Origin: Blumeriella jaapii | Lineage: Eukaryota > Ascomycota > Leotiomycetes > Helotiales > Drepanopezizaceae | Length of the DNA stretch: 64,000 bases | Direction of reading: 5' to 3' | NCBI GenBank assembly: GCA_009599575.1 | Contig: VWND01000033.1 | Location: 124,001 to 188,000 of the forward strand | Shown: piece after piece, positions 45,481 through 58,967 of the stretch | Layout: every line of letters begins with the position of its first letter | Numbering within the stretch: the first letter of the stretch is position 1 | The notes under the pieces: model-generated | What the model saw: only the letters and a program-made list of their open reading frames with translations | What the model was told of the DNA's origin: nothing | Databases searched by the model: none | Made by a program: the position numbers and the translations under genes

Positions 45481-46998
45481 AAACTTTTATACGGCCCGTT
45501 ATATAACTTTTCGGAAAAAAAATTAAAAATGCTAAAAAATTATTTAATACAAATACAAAACCAAAAATTTATTCGATAATTAAAATCAAAAGCCGCCGCG
45601 CCATTGTTTTACACGACGAAAAACGGCGTATTAAAATTTTGCGTAAATTACCGCGGATTAAACGCTGTTATAATTCCAAACCGATATTTAATCTTTTTAG
45701 TTTCCGAAATTTTTAACCGCTTAAGTAAAACTAAGATTTTTATTAAATTCGATTTGCAATAAAGCTTTAATTTAATCCGTATAACCAAAAAATACGAATG
45801 AAAAATTGCTTTCCGTATCCGATTTGGCTTTTTCGAATATCTGGTTATATTTTTCGGTTTATGCAACGCTTTAGCGACTTTTTAAACTTATATTAATAAA
45901 ATTCTTAGAGATTTTGTAAATATATTCGTTGTAATTTATTTAAACGATATATTAATTTATTTCGATAACAAATATATATATATCGAATATATTAAAACAG
46001 TTTTTAAACGTTTTTTTTTTAACGCTAAACTATATTGCAAATTAAAAAAATGCGAATTTAATATAAACGAAATAAAGTTTTTCGGTTTTATAATATTTTT
46101 TTTCGGCGTGGATATAAAAAAAAAAAAAAAAAACACGATTAATTAATAGCTAATTTTTATCACAGTTAAAAAAACGCTGTTTTTTCCTCGGATTTTGCAA
46201 CTTTTATCGAAAATTTATTTATTATTATAACTAAATCGCTACCGGAATAACTAAGTTATTAAAAAGCAAAATCTTTTTTATTTAAAACGACAAAGCCATT
46301 AAATTTTTCCACGAATTGCAAAAAGCTTTTAATAAAACCTTTTTGCTGATATATTTCGATCCAAATCTAAAAGTCTGGCTCGAATGCGACGCGTTTATAA
46401 TCGTATTCGCAAAAATTATATTTTAACGACAAAACGATATTTATTTTTATCCGATCGCATTTTATTTCCGAAAATTTATATTTGCAAAAATCAATTATAT
46501 AATATTCGATCAAAAACTTTTGGCGATTATAAAATCAGTTAAATACTGGCGATATTATTTAAAAAACGTACGTTATAAAATTACGATTATTTCCGATTAT
46601 AATAATTTGAAATATTTTATAATTATTCGCATTTTAATCCGACGATAAGCTAAATAAGCTATAACATTTTTTACGATCGATTTCGAAATTATTTATAAAG
46701 CGGATTCGAAGAATCCGGCTGACGCTTTTTTAAAAAGGCCGGATTACGCTTAAAAACTTTCGAAACTTATCAAACTTTTGTTATATTCGGCTACGACCGA
46801 AAATCTGAATAAACTGTTATTACTAAAAAAATAAAAAAACGTTTTGCATCTGATTTGCATTACGGCTAAAAAATTAATTAAAAAAAAAATCGAAAACGCG
46901 AAATCGAAGCTAAAAAATATATAATATAATTAAATACGAAAAAATAACTTTCTGATTATAAAAAACAACGAATACGAAACAAATTTAAAAACATTAAA
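45481..46998 (+). pseudogene. Element C pol: RT and RNase H (Ty3/gypsy)
   Basis: The plus strand reads as Ty3/gypsy RT. There is PLYNFSEKKLKMLKNYLIQ-like sequence near 45510-45550, then TTKNGVLKFCVNYRGLNAV, a KTKIFIKFDLQ segment, IAFRIRFGFFEYLV, and the active site VIYLNDILIYF near 45930-45965 (YLDD with Asp to Asn). RNase H follows: WLECDAFIIVFAKI near 46380-46420 and INYIIFDQKLLAIIKSVKYW. A linker with KADSKNPADAFLKRPDYA at 46697-46750 is typical before integrase. Gag and protease are not in the window (they should be left of B0). B3 interrupts at 46999. Confidence 0.85.
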
Positions 46999-47295
46999 TG
47001 TGACGATCTAATCAGTCGAAGGGCTGGGAAATCAGTCAACTGGTCGCCGTATTCACATGGTATAAGAAACGAGCCTTTGGTTCTGTAACAAAGATATTCA
47101 TTTAGAATTAATAATTGTAAAAGGCAGAAGTTGCTAAAAGAAAAGAGCTTTATATATATAAATAATCTTTATAGTTAATAGAAAAACTTACCAAAAGACC
47201 AGGGAGCTTGCAATTATACGTAGTTGCTAGAAAGCTTGCAGCTATACGTAGTTGCTGGAATGACACGAGAAGTGGCAACAGAATAAATCGTCATA
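46999..47295 (-). repeat. B3 3' LTR (297 bp, long variant)
   Basis: Plus strand TGTGACGATCTAATCAG to AAATCGTCATA. It contains a tandem duplication of about 28 bp (unit AGCTTGCAGCTATACGTAG plus TTGCTGGGA) near 47205-47262, absent from B0, B1 and B2. Confidence 0.9.
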
Positions 47296-50200
47296 TTATC
47301 TTTCCGTCCGAAAAAAGCGCGCTTTCGAACTTTTATTTATTGGTACGTCGCTATCCAAATGATCGTACGAATCCAAACCTTCGGAATACGCCTTCAGCCA
47401 GTTTACAAATTTTGCAAAAAAACCGAGAAGCTTTTTATGCGTCAAATGAAAATCGCGTATTTTTAAAAAAGCATATATAAAATCAAACGCGGAATACCAC
47501 GTAAGATTTTTATTTAAATTTACTTAAAAAACTTTGTATTAAAAGATTTTCCGCTGCATTCGATAAGCGATTAATTTTTCGATTTCGTATTTAAATTTAT
47601 TAATTATATTAATAAATTCAAAAGCTAAGTTAATCTGATTTAAAAGCGCGTCGTTAGTTGTTTTACGCAGTCGACTAGCGTAAAAAACTGGATATACGTT
47701 TATAATATTAAAAAGATTTAATTTAAAAGCGTTGTCGAAAATTTTAGTTACAATTTTAAAAAGGCCGTTTGTAGAATTGTCGAGCTTGCGAAAAGGCCGG
47801 AAAATCGGAAATAAACGTATATCGAGCTATACGTAATCGCTAATATTAAAATCGATCGCGCGGCGAAACTTATTCGCACTTTTTTTTATTTTGTTATAAG
47901 TTTAATAAAAATGCGATTAACGAGATTTCAAACGTCGTAATAGCGGCGAGCGTACGCACGAGCTTCGTTTGCGTTTAGCTTATATAAAAGATTAAAAAAA
48001 AAAAAAAATATCGAATTTCCAGTTTCAATTGGTATAAAAAATATAACCGTATACAATTTTAAAAAATGAAAAGCCATCTAAACTCTCGTAAAAAAAACTA
48101 TTTGAGCGAAATCTATTATTAAAAAAAATTCGTTCTAATCGTTTTAATAAAAATTTACGAAAGGTCGAAAACGTTTTTGCAAATATTAGTTGTAAATTTC
48201 GGTCTGATCGTCGGTTTCAAAATAAGCGGCTGTCGAAAGCTTTAATTACGTACCGAATATTTTGTTTAATTCAAATCAGAAAATAAACTAATACTAAAGG
48301 CTACGATCGCTAATAATACTTTTTAAAAAGCTAAAATATTTGTATACGTAAAATATATACAGTTTGGCGAAGCTTCGAGCGTCGATATTTTTATAGCAAA
48401 AAATCGAAATAATTTGCTTAGAAAAGCGATTTATTATTACGAACACGTTATCGTAACCGTGTTTGTTTTTGTTAAAACTATAAAAGTTTATTATAACGTG
48501 CTTCCAAAAATAATTAAAAACAGAAAAAAGCTGAAAAAAGCCGAAGCGTTTATTTTTTAAAACAAAATTCTTTCGATAAGCGTAACAGTTGCGATAGTAT
48601 TATTTTACGAAAACTGTTATACTTCGTTAATAATATTAATCCGAAAGCAATTGCGTAGTTTTGCGAGCGTTAAAATAAACGGTAAAAATCTGGTCGTATA
48701 TTTTTCGTATAAAAGCCAAACGAAAGTAATCGACGTTTGGTATTATCAGGCGACCGTAATATAACAGCAAATCGCGTTTAAATATATACGAAATATTGTT
48801 ATCGTCGTTTCCTTTCGTAACGTCTCGTACAATTTTCTTTCGAAAAGCTATCAGGCTGCTAGCTGTGCGATTAGCGTAAAAAAGCTGGTCAACGATACGA
48901 AATGCGAAAGAAAAATCAGCTATTTTAACGATAAACAGCTGTTTCGAAAGCCGTGGAAAATCGCAGTTTTTTAGTTAAAAAGCGATAATCGATCTAATCG
49001 GCTCGAAAAAAGGTTTGCAAACGCTAAATGCGTTTAAAAAAGTTTTGGCGGTCGAATTCGCTCGTATAACGTATTAATACGTCAGCCAAAAAATTGTGTT
49101 TACCTGATTTATACGTAATAAAAAAGTTGTAGTCGGCGAGAAGCTCGGCCCAGCGTGTTTATCGAGCGTTTAAAAATTTAAAAATTATAAAATACTTTAA
49201 AGCTTTGTAATTAATAATAATTTTAATTTAATAAACTGAGCCAGCTAATTTAATACGAAAATTGCCTAGAAATCTTACGATTACGAGCATTTCTTTATCG
49301 TATACGACGTAGTTTAATTCTGCGAAAGCTATAATTTTGCTGAAATAAGCGACTGGAAGCCAATCGTCGCTATAAAATTGCGAAAACACAAAAGCTATTA
49401 CGCCGTCGAAAGCGTTAATTTTTAATATACAAAAAAGGTTTTGCTTATAATATTATAAAACTAATACAATAATAAAAGCTAATATAAAAAGGTCGAAACT
49501 TTTCTGATATTTAAAAATAAAATTGTAAAAAACGTTAGTCTTAATTAAATAAACCAAAAGCTTTGTAATTATACCGTAGTTTCGAATAAAACGTCGGTAG
49601 AAATTACAAAAACCAAAAAAGCTTTATATACTTTTTACAATAATAGAAAGCTTTTAATAAGCGATCACGAAGACTTTCTTTAAGTCTACCTCTAGGCTTT
49701 TAATAAAAATAATAAAACCTAAATAACGGATCCGAATAACGTTAAATTCAGATTTCCGAATATCGGTTTGTAATTCAGCGTTAGCGAGCCTTTAAAACAT
49801 TTTGCGAACGTATATAACGTATTTCAAAAAGTCGGACGAATAAATAAAAATATTATTTAAATATATAATACAAAAATCGTTTAAATAATCGAAGAAAACG
49901 TCGTTTATATAACGTTAGTAAATTGCGAATTTATTAATAAAGCCAAAAGGTAGTATTTTGCATTTATAAGCGCCGTAACGCGTACGAAACGTCGTCAGTT
50001 TTTACTGGCGGAGTCTATTCGAATTTTGTGAAAAGCTTAACGAATATCGAACTTTGTAAAAATTCGCGCTTTCGAAAAACGAGCAAAAGTTTTATCGATA
50101 AAAAAAAAAAGTAGCGATTTTTACGAATAACGTTATTAAAAGCTCGATAATCGATACAAAAACGTAATAAACCGTCGGGTTTTTTAGCGAAAAGCATTAA

Positions 50201-51560
50201 AGCAGCGAAAAAAGCGGTGGAAAATTCGATAAAGCTTTTGTTAAAATTATTTTGCAAATAAGTTTTAATAATTTCGAGCTTTAAAATCGATATTTTATAT
50301 AAAAAAGTGTATTTCAGTTTTTTTTTATTTATAATAAGCTCGATTTTATAATCGTAAGGCCGGTAAAAAGCTAGCTCGTTACTAGCGGCCTTAGAAAACA
50401 CGTATTCGAAGTTTTTATATTCCGGAAAAAAAAATTCGAAAAAAAGTTTATTCGAAGTTAGCTTTGCTAAGCTGATTGAAAAGATCGAAATCGATATTTC
50501 GTTGGTTTTGAAACGTTCGAAAAAACTGTAAAATTAAGTTTTAAAAAAAATATTATACGTAAAATCGTTTAATATTTTATCGATTTCGTACAAAAAAGTT
50601 GAAAACATTTCAACTGCTTTTTTTTTAAAAATCAGCTTAAAAGCGTGTATAATAATCTGACAGATAGAAATTAAATAAGCAATAGGTTAAAAAACTCGTT
50701 TTCGAACTGATCGTTTAAAAAATTTAGAAAATAGTTTATTTAAATTATCGATTATATTAAGCTGAAAAGCTATCGCGGCGAAAGCTTTTCTTCGGTTTTT
50801 GGTATAATTGTTTTTCGTAAAACGAAAAAGCTGTTTTAACGAAAAAAAAAGAAAAAAAGAAAAAATAATAAAAAAAAAATCGTTAGCTTAGGAAAATAAT
50901 AGTATGATTTCTTGTATTATTCCATTAGCGTCGCTATCGAAATTGGCACCGCGAATAAAATTCGACTTTTTCGCGTTTCGCACAGCGTCGTAAGCCTGCT
51001 ATAATTAATTAAGGTTTTTATTACGTTTTACAGCGTCGTTTTGATAGCGAAATTAAATCTTTCGGAAATGCAAATAAAAGATTTTAATACAACGAGCGTA
51101 AAAGGCTGTAAAGAAATAAAACTTCGGCTAATAAAACTTGCGTTTATTACAATTTAATAAAACTTAGTATTCGGCCAACCAAGCTTTTTTTAGAATTATA
51201 TTATAATTTCCGAAATTAATAATTAAAAAAAAAGTAAACAATTGTATTCGATTATTAATAATAAAATTGAAAAACGTAAAATATGTAATTAAATAGCCAC
51301 GAGCTTTATTATATTCTTTTACAAAAAAAAAAGCCGGAAAAGATTAAATTAAAAGTTTAAAAAAAAAAAAAAACTTAATTAGCGCCGAATCGATCAACGC
51401 ATAACCGTTCGTTTTAAAATCGGCGAGCGTTTTTATTTTATACGAAAGGCTATTTTTAATAAATATAACGGAAATTATTAATAAATCGCTATTAAAAAGC
51501 TTTCGAACGTTAAAATAACGCATATCGCGTAATACGCTTAAAAAAAAAGCTTTGTTTAGG
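47296..51560 (-). pseudogene. B3 pol: protease to chromodomain
   Basis: Colinear with B2. Protease at about 51360-51530; RT from about 50460 downward with a 128-codon frame at 50015-50401 (FYRPYDYKIELIINKKKLKY, LRFCIDYRAFNN). RNase H at about 49200-49700; integrase at about 48000-49100. The chromodomain and C-terminus are at about 47340-47640, mirrored by a 90-codon antisense frame at 47208-47480. Interrupted mainly by TAA/TAG and by shifts at A runs. Confidence 0.8.
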
Positions 51561-51899
51561 CTTAAGCGTTTTTCCGATTAGCGGAAAAGCTTTCGATTTT
51601 TTCGTATGCGTTTTGAAAATCGTTTAAAAAAGGGTTTTCGTTTTTATTATTATTATTAAAAAGCGAATCTTCGGCCGGCTCGATTTCGTTTACATTTATC
51701 AGTCTGAAAGGGCTTTTAAATAAAACCGAGGATCGGCTTGTAAAAAGTCGTGCAGATTGGCTTTTCTGAACTTTCTGATGTAAAATAAAAAACGAGCGTT
51801 ATCGTTGGTCCGATCGAAAAAAAAAAACGCCAAAAGAAGCGTTTTGACGTAGAAAAAAGAAAGAATAATAAAAAGCTGAAAAGGAGCCTGTAAAGCATT

Positions 51900-52830
51900 T
51901 GAACGATTTTCGTACGTACGATTTGACTCGTAGTACGCTTTAATTAAAAACCTATTATTTTAATAAATAATAAACTTAATAAAGCGATTCGCGTATAAAG
52001 TTCGTTTAGCCAATTGATTTTGTTTTTTTTGTCGGACGGCGGTGAGCCAATTTTTAAAGGTCGTTATACGCGCCTATTTCAAATACAGTTTTTTTCGTAA
52101 ACGCTTTAGTGTTTTATCGCGAAAAGCGTTTCGAAGCTGTTTATCAGTTCGTATTTAAGCGTTCGCTACGAAAATGGAAAATCGCAGATAAAATCGCCAA
52201 AAATCGTCGTGCGTATTTATTATAAGTATTTTAAATTCGTTTTCCGCTTTTTGAACGTTTGAAAAATCGGCTAGGAAATCGGCGACTTTTTTTATTAATT
52301 TTTCGAAAAATATAAAATCGGAACGGTTTAAAATACGCGGAGTCAGAAACTTTTTTGCTACGTTTTCGGTCTGATCGAATATATAATTTTTGCGAAATCG
52401 ATCGCCAGCGAAATAATCGTAATAAAATTCGAAATTATCGAAAACTTTAATTTTTTAATAGCGTATTTTGTAATTTTTATTATTATTTAGCTTAAATTTA
52501 AAATTCGAAACGCGCTTTATACGAGCTAGTCGAAAGTTAGCAAATAAATGGAAATTATAGCGTTTAAAAAGCGCGTTAAGATTTTGGCCGTTATAAAAAA
52601 ATTCAAAAAAAGTTCGCGAAAAGCGTAAAGGTTGGTTTGCAACGTCTGTTAATTAAAATAAAACGTTGCGAAAAAAAAAAAAAGCAACGGATTCGCGACT
52701 GGCAAAAGCACGTTCGATAGATTTTATCAAACGCTTTGATTAAAAGGTTTGTCGTAATCGCATAGCCTCCAAAAGTTGTCGTTCACGCTTTTGCGCTTTT
52801 TTTAATTAATTTTGCAAAAGTCTCAACTGA
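51900..52830 (-). pseudogene. B3 gag, degenerate
   Basis: Minus-strand sequence colinear with B2 22440-23300, with the same capsid-like pattern (HDYFAGDRFRKNYIF-like and ENEFKILIINTHDDF-like stretches). The 60-codon frame at 51716-51898 belongs to the segment between gag and protease. Confidence 0.65.
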
Positions 52831-53162
52831 ACGCTTTCAGCGTTAAGCTGGGAGATAGCAAGCGAAATAATTAACGCTCTGCTTTTTCTTTTGTTTTTTT
52901 TTCCTCGGGGGAAGGATTGTTTTTTAAAAAAAGAAGCTTCTGGAAAAGGCTGCTTTTTCGCTGATTAAAAAGGAGGTTGAAATGTAGTAGCAGAAGCTGA
53001 AAAGCTTTGCTAAAAGAGGAATCGTTAAACAAAAGCTATTTTTCGCGAAATGCGGAAATAAGCTTTTTTACGATCGGTCGATCATTTTAGTATAATCCGT
53101 AAAAAATTCGAGGAGAAAAATAATTTACGCCGTCGCCAGCGTAAAAAAAGAATTATTAATAA

Positions 53163-53459
53163 TATAACGATTTAATTAATCGAAGGGCTGAAAGATCAGT
53201 CAATTGGTCGCCGTATTTATATAATATAAAAAACGAGCCTTTGGTTTTATAACAAAAATATTCATTTAGAATTAATAACTGCAAAAAACAGAAGTTGCTA
53301 AAAAAAAAAAGCCTTATATATATAAATAATCTCCATAGTTAATGGGAAGACCCACCAGGAGACCAGGAAGCTTGCAGCTATACGTAGTTGCTGGGAAGCT
53401 TGCAGCTATACGTAGTTGCTGGGGTGACACGAGAGGTGGCAACAGAGTGAATCGTCACA
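53163..53459 (-). repeat. B3 5' LTR (297 bp, long variant)
   Basis: Plus strand TATAACGATTTAATTAATCG to GAATCGTCACA, with the same approximately 28-bp tandem duplication as its 3' partner. Confidence 0.9.
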
Positions 53460-53464
53460 TTAAA

Positions 53465-54626
53465 AACCTTTTTAAAAAACATTACTTTCGATATTAAATA
53501 TACGCAACGCTTTTACGAAAACTTTTTCGATACCGACTTTTTATTAATCGATAATATATAAATATATAAAAACTTAAGATTTTATATTTTATTAAATTTT
53601 ATTTTTAAAAAACGATTTTTAAAAAAATTCTACGACAATCCGACCGCAGGTTATTTTGGACGCGACAAAACCATTTCTTTTCTGAAACGCTTATTTTATT
53701 AATCGGAAATAATCGCAAATATCGAAAATTATATATTTTTTTGCATCGCTTGCAAAAAAAACAAGTTTTTTAAATTAAAAACGAACGAAGAATTATATTT
53801 ATTATCCGTTTTTATCCGACCGTAAAACAGCATTTTATTTGATTTAATCATAAACCTACCAAACGCTTTTAGCAAAAAAAACTTCGCTTATAATAAAACC
53901 GATAAACTATTTGTTTACGACGCGATTTTAATAATCGTTTGCCGATTAATCAAATAATTTTATTTTATTACGATTCGTAAAAATATAATAATTTTACAAT
54001 TCGCTTATATTTTTTGCAAAATAGTATTTTTTAAATACGAAATATCCGACGATATTATTTCCGACCGTAGATTATTATTTATTTTAAGCTTTTAAAAAAA
54101 CACTTTTATCGCAATGCTTCGTATTAACCGAAAATTATTTACAGCTTTTTATTTATAAACCGACGGGCAAACCGAAAAAATAAATGCAATATTAAAAACG
54201 TATTTACGCTTTTACGTAAATTTTAATTAAAATAACTAGCCAAACCTTTTTCCGATAGCGAAATACGCTATTAACAACGCAATTTCGTTTTTTATTAAAA
54301 TATCGTTATTCGAAGCAAACGGTATTAAAGCGAAGCCGTTCGGTTTTAAAAAAATTGCCGAATTACGAATTAAAATCGGCCCAGCAATTAGCGAAAAAAT
54401 TGAAAAGTATTTATTAAATTTTAAAAAAAGCTATTTTTTACGCATAAAACGTTTAGGCGAGATATTACGACAAAAAAACATATTTTAAAATATTTCGTAA
54501 TTAAAAAAAAAATTTATTTAAATACAAAAAACTTAAAAACAAAAAAACTTTGCAAAAAGTTAAACGCGAAAAAATTCGGTTTTTTTTCGATTTTAAACAA
54601 AATCGGTTTCCAAGCATATAAATTCC
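53465..54626 (+). pseudogene. Element C integrase
   Basis: The frame resumes after B3. Zinc-binding domain at about 53640-53760: YDNPTAGYFGRDKTISFLKR, then ENYIFFCIACKKNKF (H-H-C-C with both His now Tyr). Core: a DLIINLPNAF segment, an ISDRRLLFIL-like second region near 54046-54075, and TDGQTEKINAILKTYLRFYV near 54160-54215 with the catalytic Glu in place. It then reads NLFPIAKYAINNAISF and KAKPFGFKK. The DNA transposon E interrupts it at 54627, with TAAATTCC duplicated. Confidence 0.85.
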
Positions 54627-54959
54627 GGTAAAGGTGATTATGTCCCAAAAACAATGGACCCAGCGGAAAGGCCCACGTGGCCGCACGTAGAAGGGTACAC
54701 GGACCATATAAAAAAAAAAAAATAAAAAAGCGAGGACCTTCTAATAATAAAAAATAAGCAAATTTAAATAATTATTTAATACGATCAATTTTGCATTATT
54801 TACAACTATTAATATTTACAATTTATCGTTTTCTTAATAACACTACTATCGTTAACTATTAATATTTACAATTCATCGCTCTTTTTATTAATACTACGCT
54901 TCTGAACTTTTTGAAAATTTATAACACCAAAATCAATATTATCGATCGCGATCTTATTA

Positions 54960-57770
54960 TTTAAAGCCGCTATATACGCGATAATAGCGTATTTAAAAAG
55001 CGATCTAAATAAAGCAGGCGACCGAAAATAAAATAAAATTACGCCGGTAAAAATTCAAATACAACGCGTTTTTCAAAACGAAATACAACAAATTCTGTAC
55101 GACCTTTAATTATTTGCAAACGCATAACTGCTCGACTTCCGAGTTTGCGCAAAAAATTAAAAATCGCTGATATTTGCTAACCCCGACGTATAAAAGTTAT
55201 TAATATAACGATCTTTTCGAACCGTGCTTTTAATTTATACATTCGCCCTGTTGAAATCGACGAAAGTAAATCAAAAAGCGAGCCGTATATTATATTAACA
55301 AATATCGTATTTTTTATCCCAGTATCTAAGTTATCAAATATACTATTATTTTATATATTTATTTCAAACGCGTCGCGTTCGTATAACAAATTAATCGATT
55401 TTTTGTTAATATTAATTTTATTTAACAAACTTTTTACCGATACGCGATCAATTTAAGTAAAAGCGTTATTCAACAGCTTTTGCTTTGCAACTAATATTAA
55501 TTTGATAAATTCGAAAAAAATATTTTAATTTTTTAAGAAATCTTTTGTTTTATATATAATAATTTAAAAACGATTAATAACTTCGCGGAATTAAAAACGA
55601 CTTTGAGCGTGCAATTATTATTTAAAAGCAGCGTTAATTTCGTTTTTTTAATTGCGATTCAAATTTATTAAAAAACGTAAAATAATCGCTCGAATGCGCT
55701 GGAAAAAACTTTAATTAAAATCCTTAGGAAAAGCAGCTAAGTATTTTATCCAATTCGATATAAATCGTATTAATTAAATTTGATTTTCAAAACTTTTCTG
55801 ATTCTCGGAAATTTTTTTTTCAATTCTGTCTGTTTCATCGTCGCTTATATCGGCTTGTCGATCCTATTATTTTTTTTTTTTTCGATTTCCAGCAATTGCT
55901 ATCTGCGAGATGCAAACATTTAGTTTTTTTTTTATTATATAAAAGTAAAAAAAATTGTATTTGCGAAAAGCTTTATAATTATATTTCCAGTTCTAATCGA
56001 AGTATAAAATATTTATACGACCTTTAGCTCGAGCCAATATTTAATCAGCTTTTTTTAAGCTTTTATACAAAAATCTTTTAAAATTCGAAAAAAAACTAGC
56101 GCAACCAAAGCTTTCGATCGACAAATATTATTTATTTGGTTCGTGCGTCATATTCGGCTTTTTTTTCTTTAATATCTTGTTCCAAGCTGCAAGCTTCAAC
56201 TGTATTTATTACAGCTGCAAGCGTATATATAAAATTTTAATTTTTGCGCAAATCAAGCTGAAATTTCAGCTAATTATATCAATCTTCGAAAATACTAATA
56301 ATAATTATTTGCAAAATAATATAATCGAACTAACGTACGTAATACGCCCATAATACTTTCGTATCTTTTTTTTTTTTTTCGATATATCGGCGAAAATACC
56401 ATTTTTTTTTATAGCCGCGAGCTTTTCGTTTAATATAATACTCGAAAAAACAGCAATCAATTGCTATTTAAATAAACGCGTCACAGCCAGCTTCTGTTTT
56501 CCGATTAAACAAAACTGCTATAAAGTATTTTTTAACGTTAGCAAAAAAACCGTCGTTGCTAAGCTTTTTTTTTTCAACATTTTTCAAGCGTGCTATTTAC
56601 AAAAAAAATATTATACACGCCTATAAATCGATCGCATATTATTTTAAATAAATACTGTTTTAAAAGCAAATTGCTTTCCTGCAGAATCGTTTATTAAGTA
56701 ATATCGGATCTTTTAAAACAGTTTTTTTTTTTATATTAAATCGGATGCGAATTCCAAAGCTTTAATTAATAATCGAGCGTTTTTATTAAAACAAATCCAA
56801 TTAAAGTATATACGCCATTCTGCGTATTTCGAGCGGCAGATCAAAAAAAACAGCTTAGCCTCGTTCCATACAATCTTATAAATAAAATCTGCAATAGTTA
56901 TATAATTATTTTCAGCTAAAACAAACAATCTAGCAAGATTATACTAAGTAATATATTATATTCGCTTTTTCTTATTAGCAAAAATTTTTGGTTTTATCGA
57001 AAAAAAAACATTTTGTATTTTAATTCTCGCTTTTCACATATTTTTTTTACAGCAGCAAGCTTTTCGTAAATAAGCTGGCCTTTTTTTTTATCGCCTATTT
57101 TACGATCGTCAATTTGCATTTTTCCGTTTTGTTTTAATAATTTGTTTTATTTATTAATTTTGCTTCGATTAGCATATATTCCACCCGCAATTTCCAGCTT
57201 TTAGCGAAATTAAACAAAAGCAATTTTATTTGTAAAAAAATAGCGTATAAAAAAAAATCCAGCACCTTTTATAAGCTTTTGTTCGGCGATATAACGAATT
57301 ATATTATTCGGCTTTAAAATATCGGATTCGACGAAAATATAAAAATGCGGCTTAAAAATGCGTTGCAAAATAATATTTACTTTTGAAATTAATATAACAA
57401 TTTTAAAACCAAAACAACACTTCGTAAAATCGGCGTTTTTACGAATGCTAATACGGTCGTATATTATACTAATAATTAAGTTTTTAAAACGTTTATAATA
57501 GCAGTTCCATTATTAAATATTTTTGTATTCGTTTTTTTTCCGATAAATATTCGAAACGTACGAAAAATAAGTATCGAAATCGGCTTTGCTAATATTTTAT
57601 AAAACTTGTGAAATAGCAGTCGTAAAAAAAAAAAAAGTTATCGCGCCATTCCGCGAGATTCGAAAGATTATTCAAAATCAATTGGCTAGCGGTTTAATTT
57701 TTTAAAATGTCGTATTCCACAGCGCGCTTTTTTTGCTTTTTACAAACAGAAAACGGCGTGTTTTTAATTA
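54960..57770 (-). pseudogene. E long degenerate reading frame, unidentified
   Basis: The minus strand holds one long coding-like frame interrupted almost only by TAA/TAG, with a probable shift at the T run near 55870. Recognisable protein-like stretches: KKQKKRAVEYDILKN, LILNNLSNLAEWRDNFF, RGQAVFFDLPLEIRRMAYIL, NDGFFANVKKYFIAVLFNRK, and after the shift QTELKKKFPRIRKVLKIKFN, YQRFLIFCANSEVEQLCVC, and an end NFYRRNFILFSVACF. I could not match these to a transposase family. It is the only candidate for the transposase, but it could also be captured sequence. A 65-codon open piece is at 56731-56928. Confidence 0.45.
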
Positions 57771-58196
57771 GCAAATAGCCGTTTTAGTTTCCGAATCGGT
57801 CGTTTATAATAGTTATTTTATTCGAAAATTAATAAAATTGTTTGATTTTGGAAATATAACATTTTAAATACAAAAATCAAAATCGCAATTAACGTATAAA
57901 AACGAAATCGGAAACAATTGTTAATAAAAGCTTAAACAAAACCTGAAGCCTGAAAGTTTTTGTTATTCTATTATTTCTGCTAATTAATAAAACTAAGCTA
58001 GCGCTGTTTCCAAACCTATATTTACTTAACCACCAAATCCTTACCGGTTTTCTAATTAATCAAATATATTATTTTATTTGCTAACAACGTTTAATAAACA
58101 ATATTTTATACGGCGCTTCGAATATACGATATATACGCTTCGCGCTTCGCGATATTATTCCGACGATTTATATATACGCCGGTATCGATTTCAACG

Positions 58197-58760
58197 TTCG
58201 ATACGGCAGCTAATCTTTGCGTTTTTTCCGATAATATCTAATATGTTTCTGTACGATAATATTCCTTAAAGTCGCAAACGCAAATCTGCCGACGATCGTG
58301 GCCGCAAGCAAATGCGCAACTCGAATAATTGCAATTAATATCGGCTTTTATACGATAGCTGCTATAATACTAATAAAACATTTAATACTTAAATTTGAAA
58401 GCTTGCTTTTGCGCTACGATAATATTTATTATATTGCTATACGACAGTATTTTTTTAAAATCGCAGAAAAACTATTATTAAAAGATCTGTCTACGTTCGT
58501 AGCGTATAAAAAGCATTTAATTTAATATTACTATTTCCGAAACTAATATTTAATATTATTATTGCGAACGAAAAGCTCGGAACCTGTTTTCTTAAGGTTA
58601 TTTATATTATATTCGATATTCGATACGGCAGCCAACTTTTGCGTTTTTCCCGATAATATTTAATATATTTTTATACGACAATATTCCTTAGGATCGCAAA
58701 CGCAAATCTGCCGACGATCGTGGCCGCAAATAGGCGCGCAGCTCGAATAATTAATTATAA
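58197..58760. repeat. Direct repeats of about 140 bp inside E
   Basis: The block beginning TTCGATACGGCAGC occurs at about 58197-58336 and again at about 58619-58758, 422 bp apart. Both include CGCAAACGCAAATCTGCCGA and end with CTCGAATAATT. They differ by scattered transitions. Confidence 0.75.
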
Positions 58761-58780
58761 TATTAATAACAATGGTATTA

Positions 58781-58870
58781 TTGCAAAACGGAGGATTTAA
58801 AGGGCTGGCCCCCCAAATTTATACAGCTTTGTTGCAAAACGAAGGGTTTGAGAAGCTGGCCCCCCAATTT
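58781..58870. repeat. Tandem pair of about 40-bp units in E
   Basis: Two copies of a TTGCAAAACGGAGG...GGCTGGCCCCCCAAATTT unit (58781-58820 and 58832-58870), spaced by 51 bp. GC-rich and little mutated. Confidence 0.75.
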
Positions 58871-58967
58871 GGTGGTGGTGGTGGTGGTGGTGGTGGTGAT
58901 GGTGGTGATGGTGGTGGTGGTGATGGTGGTGATGATGATGGTGATGGTGGTGATGGTGGTGGTGTTG
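58871..58967. repeat. GGT/GAT trinucleotide microsatellite in E
   Basis: About 97 bp of GGT units with interspersed GAT, next to the right end of E. On the minus strand it reads as polyhistidine or polythreonine, which is not a gene. Confidence 0.9.

Larger units (their letters stand above)
46999..53459 (-). mobile_element. Ty3/gypsy chromovirus B, copy 3 (B3)
   Basis: A full-length 6,461-bp element inserted in C with a perfect TTAAA duplication (46994-46998, 53460-53464). LTRs of 297 bp are at 46999-47295 and 53163-53459. It has the same gene order as B2. It belongs to the long-LTR variant together with B4. Confidence 0.9.
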
